Below, piece by piece: positions 1-8,465 of a DNA stretch of 64,000 bases. Every line of letters begins with the position of its first letter. The first letter of the stretch is position 1. The stretch is from CATQHW01 sp965243545 (GTDB lineage Bacteria; Spirochaetota; Spirochaetia; SZUA-6; Bin103), in the NCBI GenBank assembly GCA_965243545.1, contig OZ251573.1, forward strand, positions 1,550,001-1,614,000. Reading direction: 5' to 3'. Below the pieces are notes generated by a model. It was not told where the DNA came from, made no database searches, and saw only the letters and a list, made by a program, of their open reading frames with translations. A program made the position numbers and the translations under genes.

Positions 1-2430
1 GACCTGATCGGCCGCCGACGAGGTGGTCGATACGTAGAACCGGTCGGCGCCGAGGCGGGCGACGACGCCGTCGTCGATCACCACGCCGGACTCGTCGCAC
101 ATCACGCCGTAGCGGGTCATGCCGGCCCGCAACCGGGCGAAGCGGCCGGTGTAGACCCGCTCCAGGAAGCGGACGGCGTCCGCTCCGCTGATCTCCAGTT
201 TGCCGAGCGTACCGACGTCGATCAGCCCGGCGCGCGACCGCACGTCCCGCGCCTCGGCGTCGATGCAGCCCGCCCGGTCCAGGCCCGGACGGGGATACCA
301 GGCAGGCCGCAGCCACGCGCCGGCGTACGTCATCTCCGCTCCCAGCCGTTCGTGCCGGTCATGGACCGGCGTGCGCTGCACCGGCGTGAAGCCGCTGCCG
401 GCCAGCTGCGCCATCGGGACCGGCGCCGTGAACGGCCGCGCGGTGGTGAGCCGGGCGCCGGCGAGCGGCCGGCCGGTCAGGCGGGACAGCACGCGCGCCG
501 CGTTGACGTTGGCGTGCTGCCCTTGGCTCGGCCCCATGCCCACCGTGGCGTACCGCTTGAGGAGCTCCGGGTGATCGAAGCCCTCCTGCACCGCGTGGGC
601 CAGATCGTCGACGGTCACGTCCTCGTCCAGGTCGACGAACGCCTTGGCGTGCGGCTCGGCAAAGATCGGATACGGATGGCCCGGCTCCCCCGGCTCGGCG
701 GGCTCCGGCGCGGTCCGGGCCGGCGGTCCGCTCGCCCCCTGCGCGCCGGCCCCGGCCCCGGCCGCGGCCATCACCGCGTCCTCGCTGCGACGGACGCTCG
801 CCTCCTGGGCGCCGACAGCGGCCACCACCGCGTCCTCGCTGCGACGGACGCTTGCCCCCCCGGTTCTGGCGCCGGCGTCGCCCACGTGCGCGTGACCGGC
901 GCGCGACGTGACCGGCGTCGCTGATCCCGAAGCGGTGTCGCCCACGCGCGCGTGACGAGCGCCCGCTTCGGCCCGGCGGCTGGCCCCGGCGGAAGCTACG
1001 CCCGAGTGCGCCGCGGCAGCCCGGCCGGCGCGGCATCCGTCGGCCGCCGCTACGCCGGTTCCGTCTCCGACGCCGGCTACGCTGCCGGCAGCGAACACGC
1101 CGGCCGGCAGCGTGGCCGGCACGTGGCGGTGCAGCGCTTCGTCGTACTCCATGACCGCGCCGGCCTGCCGCAGCAGCCCGTCGCGCGGCGCTGAGCCGAC
1201 GCAGACGACGATGCCGTCGCACGGAATGGTCCGCGCCGGGCCGTCCGGCCGGCCGGCCGCGTCGAGCGCCCGGATGCGGGCCGCGCGCACGCCGGCGTTC
1301 CCCGGCAGCGGCACCGCCTCCACCACCGCGTACCCCCGGTAGACCGGCGCCCCCGCCGCCTCGGCCTCCTCGGTCGCCCCTGCCCGCTCCGTCGCCTCTG
1401 CCGCCTTGGTCGCTGCTGCCGGTCCGCTCGCCTCGCCGTCCGGCGGGGCGTCGGCGAACGCCGCGTGGCGCAGATCGACCACCGCGGCGACGCTCATGCC
1501 GCGCTCCGCCATGGCGCCCGCCAGGCGGTAGCCGCTGTTCCCGGCGGTGAGCACCAGCGGCCGGTCCGCCGGGCGGACCGCGTAGCGCTCCATCAGCCGC
1601 CGCGCCGCTTCGCCCAGCATGACCCCCGGCAGGTCGTTGTTGCCGAACACCGCCGGCTGGTCCTGGCAGCCGGCGGCGACCACCAGCGACCGGGCGCGCA
1701 CCTTGGTGAGCCGCCGCCGGTCGATCAGCGCCGCCCACAAGTCGGCGTAGACGCCGACGCAGGTGGCGCCGAGGCGGCGCTCCACGCCGCTGGCGACCGC
1801 GTCGGTCACCGATCCGTCGAGCCGTCCGCTCGACTCGACCAGCATGACCGCCGCGCCCTGCTCGGCGGCGGCGTTGGCGGCCGCCACCCCCGCCGGCCCC
1901 GCGCCGACCACCAGCACGTCGCAGAACGCGTAATCCTTGGGCGACGGCGATCGTTGCGCGCGGTCCGCCGGTACGCGGCCCAGGCCGGCCAGCGCGCGCA
2001 GCCCCCGCTCGTAGAACGGGAACAGCCAGCGCGGGGTGTGCATGGCCTTGTAGTAGAAGCCGACCGGCGTGAAGGCCGACAGGCGGCCGAGCACCGCCAG
2101 CAGATCGCGCCGCACGCCGCCGAGCGTGTTGACCGCGCGCAGGTCAAGGCCGTCGGCAAGCGGCAGCTCGTCGCCGCGCAGATTGACGCCGGCCGGCCCC
2201 TCCAGCATCACGTTGGCGTCCGCGCCGGTCAGGCTGTAGACGCTGCGCGGCCGGTGATACTTGAAGCTGCGGCCGAGCACCCGCACGCCGGCCGCCAGCA
2301 GCGCGGAGCTCACCGTATCGCCATGCAGCCCCCGGTAGTCCCGTCCCTCGAAGCGAAACGCGATCGGCCGCGACCGGTCGATCCACTCGCCCGGCTGCGG
2401 CGGCAGGCGCCGGCCGGCCGACGCGCTCAC
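1..2430 (-). CDS. soxA: Sarcosine oxidase alpha subunit (3' end beyond window)
   Basis: Large subunit of heterotetrameric sarcosine oxidase, which oxidatively demethylates sarcosine and passes the methyl group to tetrahydrofolate. The frame stays open for 810 codons to the left edge. It starts at GTG 2430, overlapping the soxD stop as GTGA. An N-terminal region with RSFKYHRPRS is followed by a Rossmann segment VVGAGPAGVAAAN near residue 180. The second dinucleotide-fold half ends around residue 460, and an aminomethyltransferase (GCV_T) domain starts near residue 690 and runs off the window. Between residues about 475 and 590 sits an Ala/Gly-rich linker with an internal repeat (ASVRRSEDAV-like, bases about 770-860) that ordinary SoxA proteins do not need. 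Operon order soxB-soxD-soxA is typical, but soxB lies 8 kb upstream here. Identity is confident; the missing C-terminus cannot be judged. Confidence 0.93.
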   Translation of the reverse strand, partial: MSASAGRRLPPQPGEWIDRSRPIAFRFEGRDYRGLHGDTVSSALLAAGVRVLGRSFKYHRPRSVYSLTGADANVMLEGPAGVNLRGDELPLADGLDLRAVNTLGGVRRDLLAVLGRLSAFTPVGFYYKAMHTPRWLFPFYERGLRALAGLGRVPADRAQRSPSPKDYAFCDVLVVGAGPAGVAAANAAAEQGAAVMLVESSGRLDGSVTDAVASGVERRLGATCVGVYADLWAALIDRRRLTKVRARSLVVAAGCQDQPAVFGNNDLPGVMLGEAARRLMERYAVRPADRPLVLTAGNSGYRLAGAMAERGMSVAAVVDLRHAAFADAPPDGEASGPAAATKAAEATERAGATEEAEAAGAPVYRGYAVVEAVPLPGNAGVRAARIRALDAAGRPDGPARTIPCDGIVVCVGSAPRDGLLRQAGAVMEYDEALHRHVPATLPAGVFAAGSVAGVGDGTGVAAADGCRAGRAAAAHSGVASAGASRRAEAGARHARVGDTASGSATPVTSRAGHAHVGDAGARTGGASVRRSEDAVVAAVGAQEASVRRSEDAVMAAAGAGAGAQGASGPPARTAPEPAEPGEPGHPYPIFAEPHAKAFVDLDEDVTVDDLAHAVQEGFDHPELLKRYATVGMGPSQGQHANVNAARVLSRLTGRPLAGARLTTARPFTAPVPMAQLAGSGFTPVQRTPVHDRHERLGAEMTYAGAWLRPAWYPRPGLDRAGCIDAEARDVRSRAGLIDVGTLGKLEISGADAVRFLERVYTGRFARLRAGMTRYGVMCDESGVVIDDGVVARLGADRFYVSTTSSAADQV

Positions 2431-2684
2431 GGCAGGCGGTCCGGCAGGTAGGTGCGCACCACCCGGTCCGCGCCGGTGTCGCGCTCGGCGATCAACCACG
2501 TGCCGCTCGGCGCGTGATACCACCACTCGCGCCGCAGGCCGGCCGCGCCCTCCCGGTCAAAGACGTAGGACGCCCAGCCCTCGTCGGAGACCGCCTCCGG
2601 GTCGGGCTGCGGCCGGTACTCACCCCCGTAGTCGAACTCCTGCAGCGGCCGTTCGCCGTTCACCGGGCAGCGCAGCAGCTTCAT
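2427..2684 (-). CDS. soxD: Sarcosine oxidase delta subunit
   Basis: Small 85-residue subunit of sarcosine oxidase. The sequence has the family landmarks: RCPVNG at the N-terminus, FDYGGE near residue 18, a W..Y.F segment, and WWYHAPSGTW followed by ERDTG. The classical zinc-binding CxxC is only half present, since C6 is kept but the second Cys is Asn and the later Cys is absent. This matches my memory of a CPxNG subfamily rather than damage. ATG 2684 has a short ACGGAG stretch just upstream. The stop overlaps the soxA start, so the two are probably translationally coupled. The expected upstream neighbour soxB has been displaced by the accessory island. Confidence 0.9.
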   Translation of the reverse strand: MKLLRCPVNGERPLQEFDYGGEYRPQPDPEAVSDEGWASYVFDREGAAGLRREWWYHAPSGTWLIAERDTGADRVVRTYLPDRLP

Positions 2685-3035
2685 CTCCGTGCCCGACCAT
2701 GCGCCACGCCGGCCATCCGCGGCAAGGGTGAGGTCAGAGGGCGGGGAGCCGGCGTTCCCGACCGGGTTGCCCGACCGCTACGGGGTTGCACCGCCCCCCG
2801 CCCTGTGGTATGGTACACGAGACGTGACCGGGTTGCCCAGACCGCTCGGACTATGGAGGGATCGCAAGATGATCCGATCGAGATTGCAGTTATGATCCCT
2901 CTTTGGAGCCTGCTCCGGGCTTGACCGATCCGATCCGGCGTCCAATGTGCCGGTATAGTTGCCTGTGTTCCGCTTCTCGTTGGCCACGGAAATGCGTGGG
3001 CCGCGCTTGATTCAGCGCTCTCGGTCGCCGGTCCG
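2685..3035. repeat. Non-coding junction with 20-bp direct repeat
   Basis: About 350 bases between soxD and the recombinase, with no convincing gene. It holds two copies of GACCGGGTTGCCCGACCGCT (2760-2779 and 2826-2846, the second with one inserted base), 66 bp apart. In an intact operon soxB would end here, so this is the left junction of the island. No terminator with a T-run is visible. Confidence 0.5.
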
Positions 3036-4074
3036 TTGATCTTCTGCGTCGTTGTAGCGGCTGCGCTTACGGCTCTTGATCCGGGAAGGCGCAGTACGAG
3101 CGGTCTCGCTCAAACGGCGGGAGGCCGCCGGATCGTCGGCGCTCCCGCCAACGCCGACGGCGACCGCAACGACGATCGACTTGCGGCGGCGGTCGACGCA
3201 AGCCGGGCCGACAACACCCGGCGCCAGTATCGCTCCGCATGGTCGACGTGGTCGCGATGGGCAGATGCCGGGGGTCACGTCGTGTTGCCTGCTGCGCCGG
3301 AAGCGGTAGCCGCCTACCTGACGGACCGCGCCGCCCAGGGCGTCTCCGCGTCAACGCTCAGCGCCGCTCGCGCCGCTATCGCCGCGGCGCACCGGGACGC
3401 GGGAGAGCCGGACCCCACCGCCGACGACCTTGTAGGCCGCGTCCTCCGGGGCCTGCGCCGCCAAGCAGCCGGCCGGGGCCGCGGTCAAGCGCAGGCGATC
3501 ACGGCAGATGGCTTCGACGCCATCCTCGCCACGGCGTGCAAGTCCAGGAGAACCGGCCGCGGCGTGGAGTCCAGGGCGCACGCCCAAGCCCGCGGGCGGG
3601 TCGATCGCGATCGCCGCGCTCCTGTTTCAGGCGGGTATGCGGCGTAGCGAGGCCGCCGCTCTCACCTGGGAGGACGTCCACCGAGCGAGCGACGGCGTCG
3701 GGGTGTTGGTCTGCGTATCCCGTTCAAAGACCGATCAGGAAGGCGCGTCCGCCGACACGCGGTTTCTCAAGGACGGCGCCGCTCGCGCCGTTTGGGAACT
3801 CCGGCCCGCCTGCCCGCCGGCGGGAGCTCGCGTGCTCGGTGGTCTGAATGGCGCATCGGTCGCCCGCCGCTTCGGAGCAGCCGCCCAGGCGGCCGGAGTG
3901 GCCGGTCGAATCACCGGTCACTCCGGCCGCATCGGCCTCGCCTCGGAACTAACGAGCCGCGGCGCCACCACCACGGAGACGATGCTCGCCGGCGGATGGA
4001 AAACGGCCCGCATGGTCGCCCACTACTCGGCAGGCGCGACCGCGGAACGGGGCGCCGTCGCCAAGTATCTGTGA
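3036..4074 (+). pseudogene. Tyrosine recombinase (integrase), frameshifted
   Basis: Site-specific recombinase of the phage-integrase family. The first frame (to about 3604) carries the N-terminal SAM-like DNA-binding domain with DNTRRQYRSAWSTWSRWA. The catalytic domain continues in another frame from about 3605. It has the Arg of AGMRRSEAAAL, the Lys of SRSKTDQEG, the His/Arg pair GHSGRIG, the Trp of GGWKTARM and the Tyr of AHYSAG, so every catalytic residue survives. Comparison with the expected VDIAIAALLF indicates loss of two bases (or gain of one) around 3600-3605. Either the gene is dead or the assembly has an indel. The start is uncertain (TTG 3036 or a later codon). It sits at the soxD end of the island and probably helped build it. 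Confidence 0.8.
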
Positions 4075-4114
4075 GTGATGACAGTCTGGAAACTTGGTGA
4101 CTGCTTGACTCGTC

Positions 4115-4957
4115 TCAACCATCGGTTGTCGTCGTCTCCGGGTCGTCCTCCCACGGGGTGTCGCAAATGAAGTAACTTTGGCGGTTCCGTTCCGAACGTT
4201 TGGCGCCTTCGACTCGAGACCGGTGCACGTAACGGCACCGCCGGCACGCAGACCGGTACTCCACCCCATCGTGCCCGAGTTCGGACGAGGGCAAGGTCGA
4301 ACGCCACTCCGGCGACCACTCGTGCGGCTCACCGTCCGGGCAAAGGTCATCCGTGGCATCCATCCATGGGGGAAAGCCGGGGCCCCAAGGGAGATCAGGA
4401 GCGTCGGCCGGCTGGTTCTGCAAGCTGTCTTCCTCAGCGTCGTCCACGACATCACCGCCCAGATCACCCGTGACACCACCGTAGGGTAGCGCTTCGTCGA
4501 CGAACCAGAAGGCGCCGTCGGTACGGCGGGTCTTCCCTATCGCCACCAGCACCACGCGCAGCACGTTGTCGGAGTCTCCTTCCAGAAACACCGCTTCGCG
4601 CAACGCCTCCCCGCGGCTTGGCGCCCATACGTACTCCGCTCCTTGCGTTTCGCCGAACACCTCGACGCTCAGTTCGTAGGGGCGTAGATGGTCCTCATCG
4701 GCCTCGTACAGAGGCGACGGTTCCATATCCGGCTTGGCGTACGGGACGCCGCCGAACCGTATCGACGAGTCGACCTTGCGGCCGTTGTCGCTACACAACT
4801 CCACGTAATGGAGGTTGTCGGCGTCGCGGCTTGCCTTGATGGCGACGGCGAACGCGTCGCGGCGGGTCTGTGCTTCAACCGTCACGCGCGTTTGCAAAGC
4901 GCCGAATTCCCGAAGAAGCATCTCGTAGCGCCGCATAGCGGCGCCGGCCGTGGTCAT
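4115..4957 (-). CDS. Hypothetical zinc-ribbon-like protein, copy 1
   Basis: 280-residue protein of unknown function. ATG 4957 follows a strong GGAGG. The N-terminal half holds RYEMLLREFG, TVEAQTRRDAFAVAIKASRD and EALREAVFLEGDSDNVLRVVLVAIGKT, suggesting a compact alpha/beta domain. An acidic linker follows around residues 168-190. The C-terminal part contains C206, H212, the CRRC pair C238/C241 and C265, arranged like a metal-binding ribbon. It is about 65 percent identical by eye to the next gene upstream, with matching flanks, so the two arose by tandem duplication. I do not recognise a named family. Lower GC than the sox genes and the adjoining recombinase suggest mobile cargo. Confidence 0.7.
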   Translation of the reverse strand: MTTAGAAMRRYEMLLREFGALQTRVTVEAQTRRDAFAVAIKASRDADNLHYVELCSDNGRKVDSSIRFGGVPYAKPDMEPSPLYEADEDHLRPYELSVEVFGETQGAEYVWAPSRGEALREAVFLEGDSDNVLRVVLVAIGKTRRTDGAFWFVDEALPYGGVTGDLGGDVVDDAEEDSLQNQPADAPDLPWGPGFPPWMDATDDLCPDGEPHEWSPEWRSTLPSSELGHDGVEYRSACRRCRYVHRSRVEGAKRSERNRQSYFICDTPWEDDPETTTTDG

Positions 4958-5017
4958 GACTGCCTCCTTGATAGGCAGGTATGACGGTCCGTAAACTTCG
5001 TGACTGCTTGACTTGGC

Positions 5018-5851
5018 TCAGCCATCCGTTGTCTCAGGGTCGTCCTCCCACGGCGTGGAGCATCTCATATAGTAGAATTTCCCGTTTTGTTTCCGACCCC
5101 TCGTAGCGCCGTCGGTCCGAGACCGGAGAATGTAACAGCACCGCCGGCACGAGGATCGGTACTCCACCCCATCGTGCCCGAGTTCGGAAGCGGGCAAGGT
5201 CGAACGCCATTCCGGCGACCACTCGTGCGGCTCACCGTCCGGGCAAAGGTCCTCCGTGGCATCCAGCCAGGGCGGCCAGTCCACGTCACCGAGTGCCGTG
5301 GGTTCCGTGTCCTGATGCGCATCGTCCTCCACGGCGTCCATGCCTTCTCCTTGCAGGTCGCCCGTGACCCCGCCGTGCCGACGCGCTTCGTCGACGAACC
5401 AGTAGTCGCCGCTGTCGAGGCGAGTCTTGCCGATCGCCACCAGCACCACCCGTAGGACGTTGTCGGAGTCTCCTTCCAGAAACACCGCTTCGCGCAGCGC
5501 TTCCGCGCGGCTCGGGGCCCACAAGCGCACCCCGCCTTCGGCGTCGCCGAACACCTCGACGCTCAGGTCGTAGGGGCGAACGTGATCCTCAGTGCCCTCG
5601 TACAGAGGCGACGGCTCCGTTGCGGGCTTGACGTACGGGACGCCGCCGAACGGAGTGGAGGGATCGACCGCGAGGCCCTGGTCACTCCCCAGCTCCACCG
5701 CGTAAAGGTTGTTGGCGTCTCGGCTTGCTTTGATGGCGGCGGCGAACGCGTCGCGGCGCGTCTGCGCTTCAACGGTCACGCGGGTATGCCCTCCGCCGAA
5801 CTCCCGAAGGAGCATCTCGTAACGCCGGATACCGGCGTCCGCCGTGGTCAT
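5018..5851 (-). CDS. Hypothetical zinc-ribbon-like protein, copy 2
   Basis: 277-residue paralogue of the gene at 4115-4957. I chose ATG 5851 because AGGAGG lies just upstream and the N-terminus MTTADAG then aligns with MTTAGAA of copy 1; an upstream in-frame extension to 5980 has no counterpart. Conserved blocks are the N-terminal RYEMLLREFG, the central EAVFLEGDSDNVLRVVLVAI, and the C-terminal LCPDGEPHEWSPEWRSTLP plus CRRC. The acidic linker and the extreme ends diverge most. Both copies keep the Cys/His set, so both may be functional. Function unknown. Confidence 0.7.
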   Translation of the reverse strand: MTTADAGIRRYEMLLREFGGGHTRVTVEAQTRRDAFAAAIKASRDANNLYAVELGSDQGLAVDPSTPFGGVPYVKPATEPSPLYEGTEDHVRPYDLSVEVFGDAEGGVRLWAPSRAEALREAVFLEGDSDNVLRVVLVAIGKTRLDSGDYWFVDEARRHGGVTGDLQGEGMDAVEDDAHQDTEPTALGDVDWPPWLDATEDLCPDGEPHEWSPEWRSTLPASELGHDGVEYRSSCRRCCYILRSRTDGATRGRKQNGKFYYMRCSTPWEDDPETTDG

Positions 5852-5940
5852 GATCGGCCTCCTCGAAAAGGATGTTCGCGCGAGCATAGCAGTGAACCGA
5901 GTCAAACACACCGGTTCCTGGCTCCGCTGGCGTGGCGCCA

Positions 5941-6482
5941 TCAATCGCAACCGGCGTATCTCCGCACGTGCGGCGGGCAACTGATCGGTGGACGGGAATG
6001 CCCGCCGCCGCGTGGAAGGACGCGCGGTGGTCGACCAGACTGCTGTGGCGCACGTGTCGGCTTTGGCTTTGCGACGGCGCGTTTTCGATTTGTCAAGTTG
6101 TAGCCCCTTGATCCCCTTGATCTATACTGATCCAACTGATCCATGTAGCGTTGTTCATTCCGTAGGGCTTCCCGATATGCCGGTCCCGACTGCGCCGGCA
6201 CGTTGCCGGGGTAGTATCTCCGCCACAGCTCGTCAGCGCGGCCGTTCCACCCGGAGCGTATGCCTCCGGAGTAGCGCCTGCTCATGACGGCGCTGAATCT
6301 GTGATTCCCGGGCGGCTTGCTCTGCCGACATAGGCGCTGTTGCCGTCGGTGAACGCATACACCACGAACGTCCGGCCTTGCGGAGCCGGAGCCGGCGCCG
6401 CGCGGCTCGGCGCGGGCGTCCCGCCGCCAAAGATGCCGAGGGCGTTGGCGTCCTGTGTGCTCAGCGCTGCGACCAGCAGCAC
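5941..6482 (-). pseudogene. Broken secreted protein with a GIY-YIG-like motif
   Basis: Two reading frames join into one plausible protein. The upstream frame (from about 6482) begins with a hydrophobic leader, VLLVAALSTQDANALGIFGG, a Pro/Ala-rich stretch, and then TFVVYAFTDGNSAYVGRASR. The downstream frame continues RRYSGGIRSGWNGRADELW, a YREALRNEQRYMDQLDQY helix and a basic tail ending at 5941. The frame change falls near 6290-6330. The YVGRAS segment resembles the core of GIY-YIG-type nuclease or toxin domains, but this rests on one motif. It is a remnant unless the shift is a sequencing error. Confidence 0.4.
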
Positions 6483-6555
6483 TGAGCGGTATGCAGAGGC
6501 GCGAAAGCGCCGATGACTGCAATCATCGACGCGGTGAGCAGCGTTCCGGATGCCC

Positions 6556-6646
6556 TCTCAGTGGCCGACGGTGGCCGCGCCGTTCTCGCCGACCGGATCG
6601 TACCCCGCGAACCGCGACGTGCGGAACGGCTCGACCAGCGGATGCG
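6556..6646. repeat. soxB 3'-end remnant, copy C
   Basis: About 90 bases matching the last 30 or so codons of soxB (10928 onward), in the same orientation. The minus-strand translation reads HPLVEPFRTSRFAGYDPVGE, against HPLIEPFRLSRFAEYDLVGE in soxB. It is more diverged than the copy at 8168 and ends where sequence shared upstream of both nuclease-like genes begins (ACGGCGCGTGTTGAC). Confidence 0.8.
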
Positions 6647-6704
6647 GACGGCGCGTGTTGACCGTTCGGATGGCGGCGGCTATGATGGGATTGGGAGGCG
6701 AGCA

Positions 6705-7364
6705 GTGCGGACTCCGGAGATAGCAACGGTAGAGAATCTGGTCCAGGTCCTCGATGAGCACCCGCAGTGGCGGGTGGCGGTGCGCGCGCGGCTGCTGACC
6801 CGCGAGCTACTCGAACTACCGCAGCAGCTCGCTGACTTCGCTGCGGCCACCGACCGCCGGTTCACCGCCGTGGACCAGCAACTCGCTGAATCCACCGCCA
6901 ACACCGACCGCCAGCTCAATCAGCTCCGCACCGACATCGGCCCGATCAAGGCCGCCCACGCCGCCAATTCCGCGCGCGCGGAAGCCGACATGATGGCGGA
7001 GAAGCAGGGACTGACGTTCGTCGCCTTCGTCGAGCGGCAGGAGCGGTGGGCCATGGTGCCGGCCTCCGACAAGAGAAAGCTCTCCGAGAAAGAACTGCTC
7101 AGTTTCCGTCATGCCGACATCGTGATCCGCGCGGCCGAACCGGACGGTACGGAGTGCTACGTGGCGGTGGAGGTGTCCTACACCGCCAACGGCCGCGATA
7201 CCCAACGCGCCCAGCGCAACGCGCAACTCCTGACCCGCTTCACCGGCCGGCGCGCCGATCCCGTGGTGGCCAGCCTGTGGATCGACGACCGGATTCGCGC
7301 CGCCGTGGACTCGGGAGAGGTCGCCTGGTATCAACTGCTCCCGCAGACATTCGAAGTAGAGTGA
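6705..7364 (+). CDS. Coiled-coil plus nuclease-fold-like protein, copy 1
   Basis: 219-residue protein starting at GTG 6705, preceded by GGGAGG. An N-terminal helix-rich part (PEIATVENLVQVLDEH, then LLTRELLELPQQLADFAAA) leads into a coiled coil of DRRFTAVDQQL-type heptads. The C-terminal domain contains RHADIVIRAAEPDG and CYVAVEVSYTANGRD, with an Asp and a Glu spaced like a PD-(D/E)xK nuclease fold, although the usual Lys is Ser/Tyr. This architecture resembles DUF3782-type proteins, whose role I do not know. It lacks the two extra 25-residue coiled-coil repeats of the copy at 8466 but is otherwise nearly identical, including 5' and 3' flanks. Confidence 0.7.
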   Translation: MRTPEIATVENLVQVLDEHPQWRVAVRARLLTRELLELPQQLADFAAATDRRFTAVDQQLAESTANTDRQLNQLRTDIGPIKAAHAANSARAEADMMAEKQGLTFVAFVERQERWAMVPASDKRKLSEKELLSFRHADIVIRAAEPDGTECYVAVEVSYTANGRDTQRAQRNAQLLTRFTGRRADPVVASLWIDDRIRAAVDSGEVAWYQLLPQTFEVE

Positions 7365-7491
7365 CCTGACGCTACCGAAGCCGGCAGCAAGAAGAGTCGA
7401 TGCCTTCACCAGCGCGAGAGGCCACGTCCTTCGGCGCCGATGTTTCGTCGGCGACGGAGGCGGGGCGCGCCGAGGGGACGCGGGCCGGCGC

Positions 7492-7736
7492 CTACCACAT
7501 ACGCCGGACGCCGTAGCCGTCGAACGGCTTCTCGACCGACACCAGGGCGATGTCGCGCGCCAACGCCTGCGCGATCAGCATCCGGTCAAATGGATCGCGG
7601 ACCGGCCCCGGCAGGCGCCCGGCGCGTTCGCCGTCGGCCACAGTGATTGCGAGACCTCGGAAGCCCTGATCCAAGAGGTATCTGCCGAGGTCCTCCGCCA
7701 CCGCGGCAGCGCATGGGTGTCCAGCAGAATCCGCAT
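7492..7736 (-). pseudogene. PIN-domain (VapC-type) toxin, internally deleted
   Basis: ATG 7736 begins MRILLDTHAL, the usual PIN toxin N-terminus, four bases after the antitoxin stop. The frame then changes, and the C-terminal half AEDLGRYLLDQGFRGLAI...RDPFDRMLIAQALARDIALVS continues in another frame down to VRRMW. About 40 residues expected in between, including a catalytic Glu region, are missing. The toxin is therefore almost certainly inactive. Confidence 0.7.
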
Positions 7737-7739
7737 GGA

Positions 7740-7967
7740 TCAGGTCTCCCAGCGGATGAGTTCGTTCTCCGGGAGCGGTTCAAAAAAGCGGTCATCGATC
7801 GTGATCCGGCCCCGCAACGCCCCAAACCGGCGCTTGCCCCGCGGGCCGCCGATGCTGACGAGCCGTGCGACCGGATCGCCGTTGCGAGCGATCACCACGT
7901 CCTCTCCTGCCTCGGCCCGAGCCAGCAGGCGCGAGAGCTGGGTCTTGGCCTGATGGACATTCACCAT
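7740..7967 (-). CDS. Phd/YefM-type antitoxin
   Basis: 75-residue antitoxin whose N-terminus NVHQAKTQLSRLLARAEAGE matches the DNA-binding fold of the Phd/YefM family, followed by VVIARNGDPVARLV. ATG 7967 is preferred over an upstream in-frame codon at 8039 because homologues start there. It would neutralise the PIN toxin encoded immediately downstream and repress the operon. Its partner is broken, so this is an orphan. The C-terminal toxin-binding tail (FFEPLPENELIRWE) looks intact. Confidence 0.75.
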   Translation of the reverse strand: MVNVHQAKTQLSRLLARAEAGEDVVIARNGDPVARLVSIGGPRGKRRFGALRGRITIDDRFFEPLPENELIRWET

Positions 7968-8057
7968 CACCACTGCCGACTCGCCTGTCACCTTAGCTAT
8001 GACAATGGCCAAATACGGGAAAGACGTCAAGGTCTCCAAGGCATCGCGCCCCGCGCC

Positions 8058-8297
8058 TGACCCGGCGCGGTTACGACCAGTTCGACAACCTGTACTGGGC
8101 GCGCCAGACCCTCTGCGGCAAGGAGCTTCTGGTTCAGCTCCCGGACGAATAACGCCCGGCCCATCTCAGCCGACGGCGGCCGCGCCCTTTTTCGCCGACC
8201 AGATCGTACTCCGCGAACCGAGACAGGCGGAACGGCTCGATCAGCGGATGCGGCCGGCCGTGGGCGACCGTCCAGGCCACAGTGCTGCCGCAGGCTT
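8058..8297. repeat. Lipoprotein-tail plus soxB-tail remnant, copy B
   Basis: Continuous near-copy of 10795-11066. It holds the last 30 codons of the repeat lipoprotein gene (RGYDQFDNLYWARQTL, stop at about 8151) and then, on the minus strand, the last 40 or so codons of soxB (GRPHPLIEPFRLSRFAEYDL). The 39-base spacer between the two stops in the original is shortened here. No promoter or start is present, so it is not expressed as a gene. It fills most of the 425-base gap 8040-8465. Confidence 0.9.
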
Positions 8298-8465
8298 GGC
8301 CGTCGCGGAATCCGGCCCCGCGCATCCTTCGGCGCCGAGGTTTCGTCGGCACGAGCGGCTCGGCCGCCGGTGAGTCGCCCGCGTGGCGACCCGATCCGGG
8401 CGTGCGGACGGCGCGTGTTGACTGTTCGGGATGGCGGCGGCTATGGTAGGAGCGGGAGGCGAGCA

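Larger units (their letters stand above)
4085..5870. repeat. Tandem duplication of about 0.9 kb
   Basis: Two direct units, roughly 4085-4985 and 4987-5870, each with one zinc-ribbon-like gene. The match extends past the stop codons: AAACTTGGTGACTGCTTGAC near 4095 corresponds to AAACTTCGTGACTGCTTGAC near 4997. The ribosome-binding regions also match. Many substitutions separate the units, so the duplication is not recent. Confidence 0.75.

Noticed and set aside
765..870. Repeated segments in the soxA region resembling a small direct-repeat element
   Set aside because: They keep the SoxA frame on the minus strand and code for an Ala-rich linker, so they are an internal protein repeat.
2761..3035. 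Possible promoter TTGACC...TATAGT near 2921-2959
   Set aside because: The spacer is 27 bases, too long for a sigma70 promoter, and no better pairing was seen.
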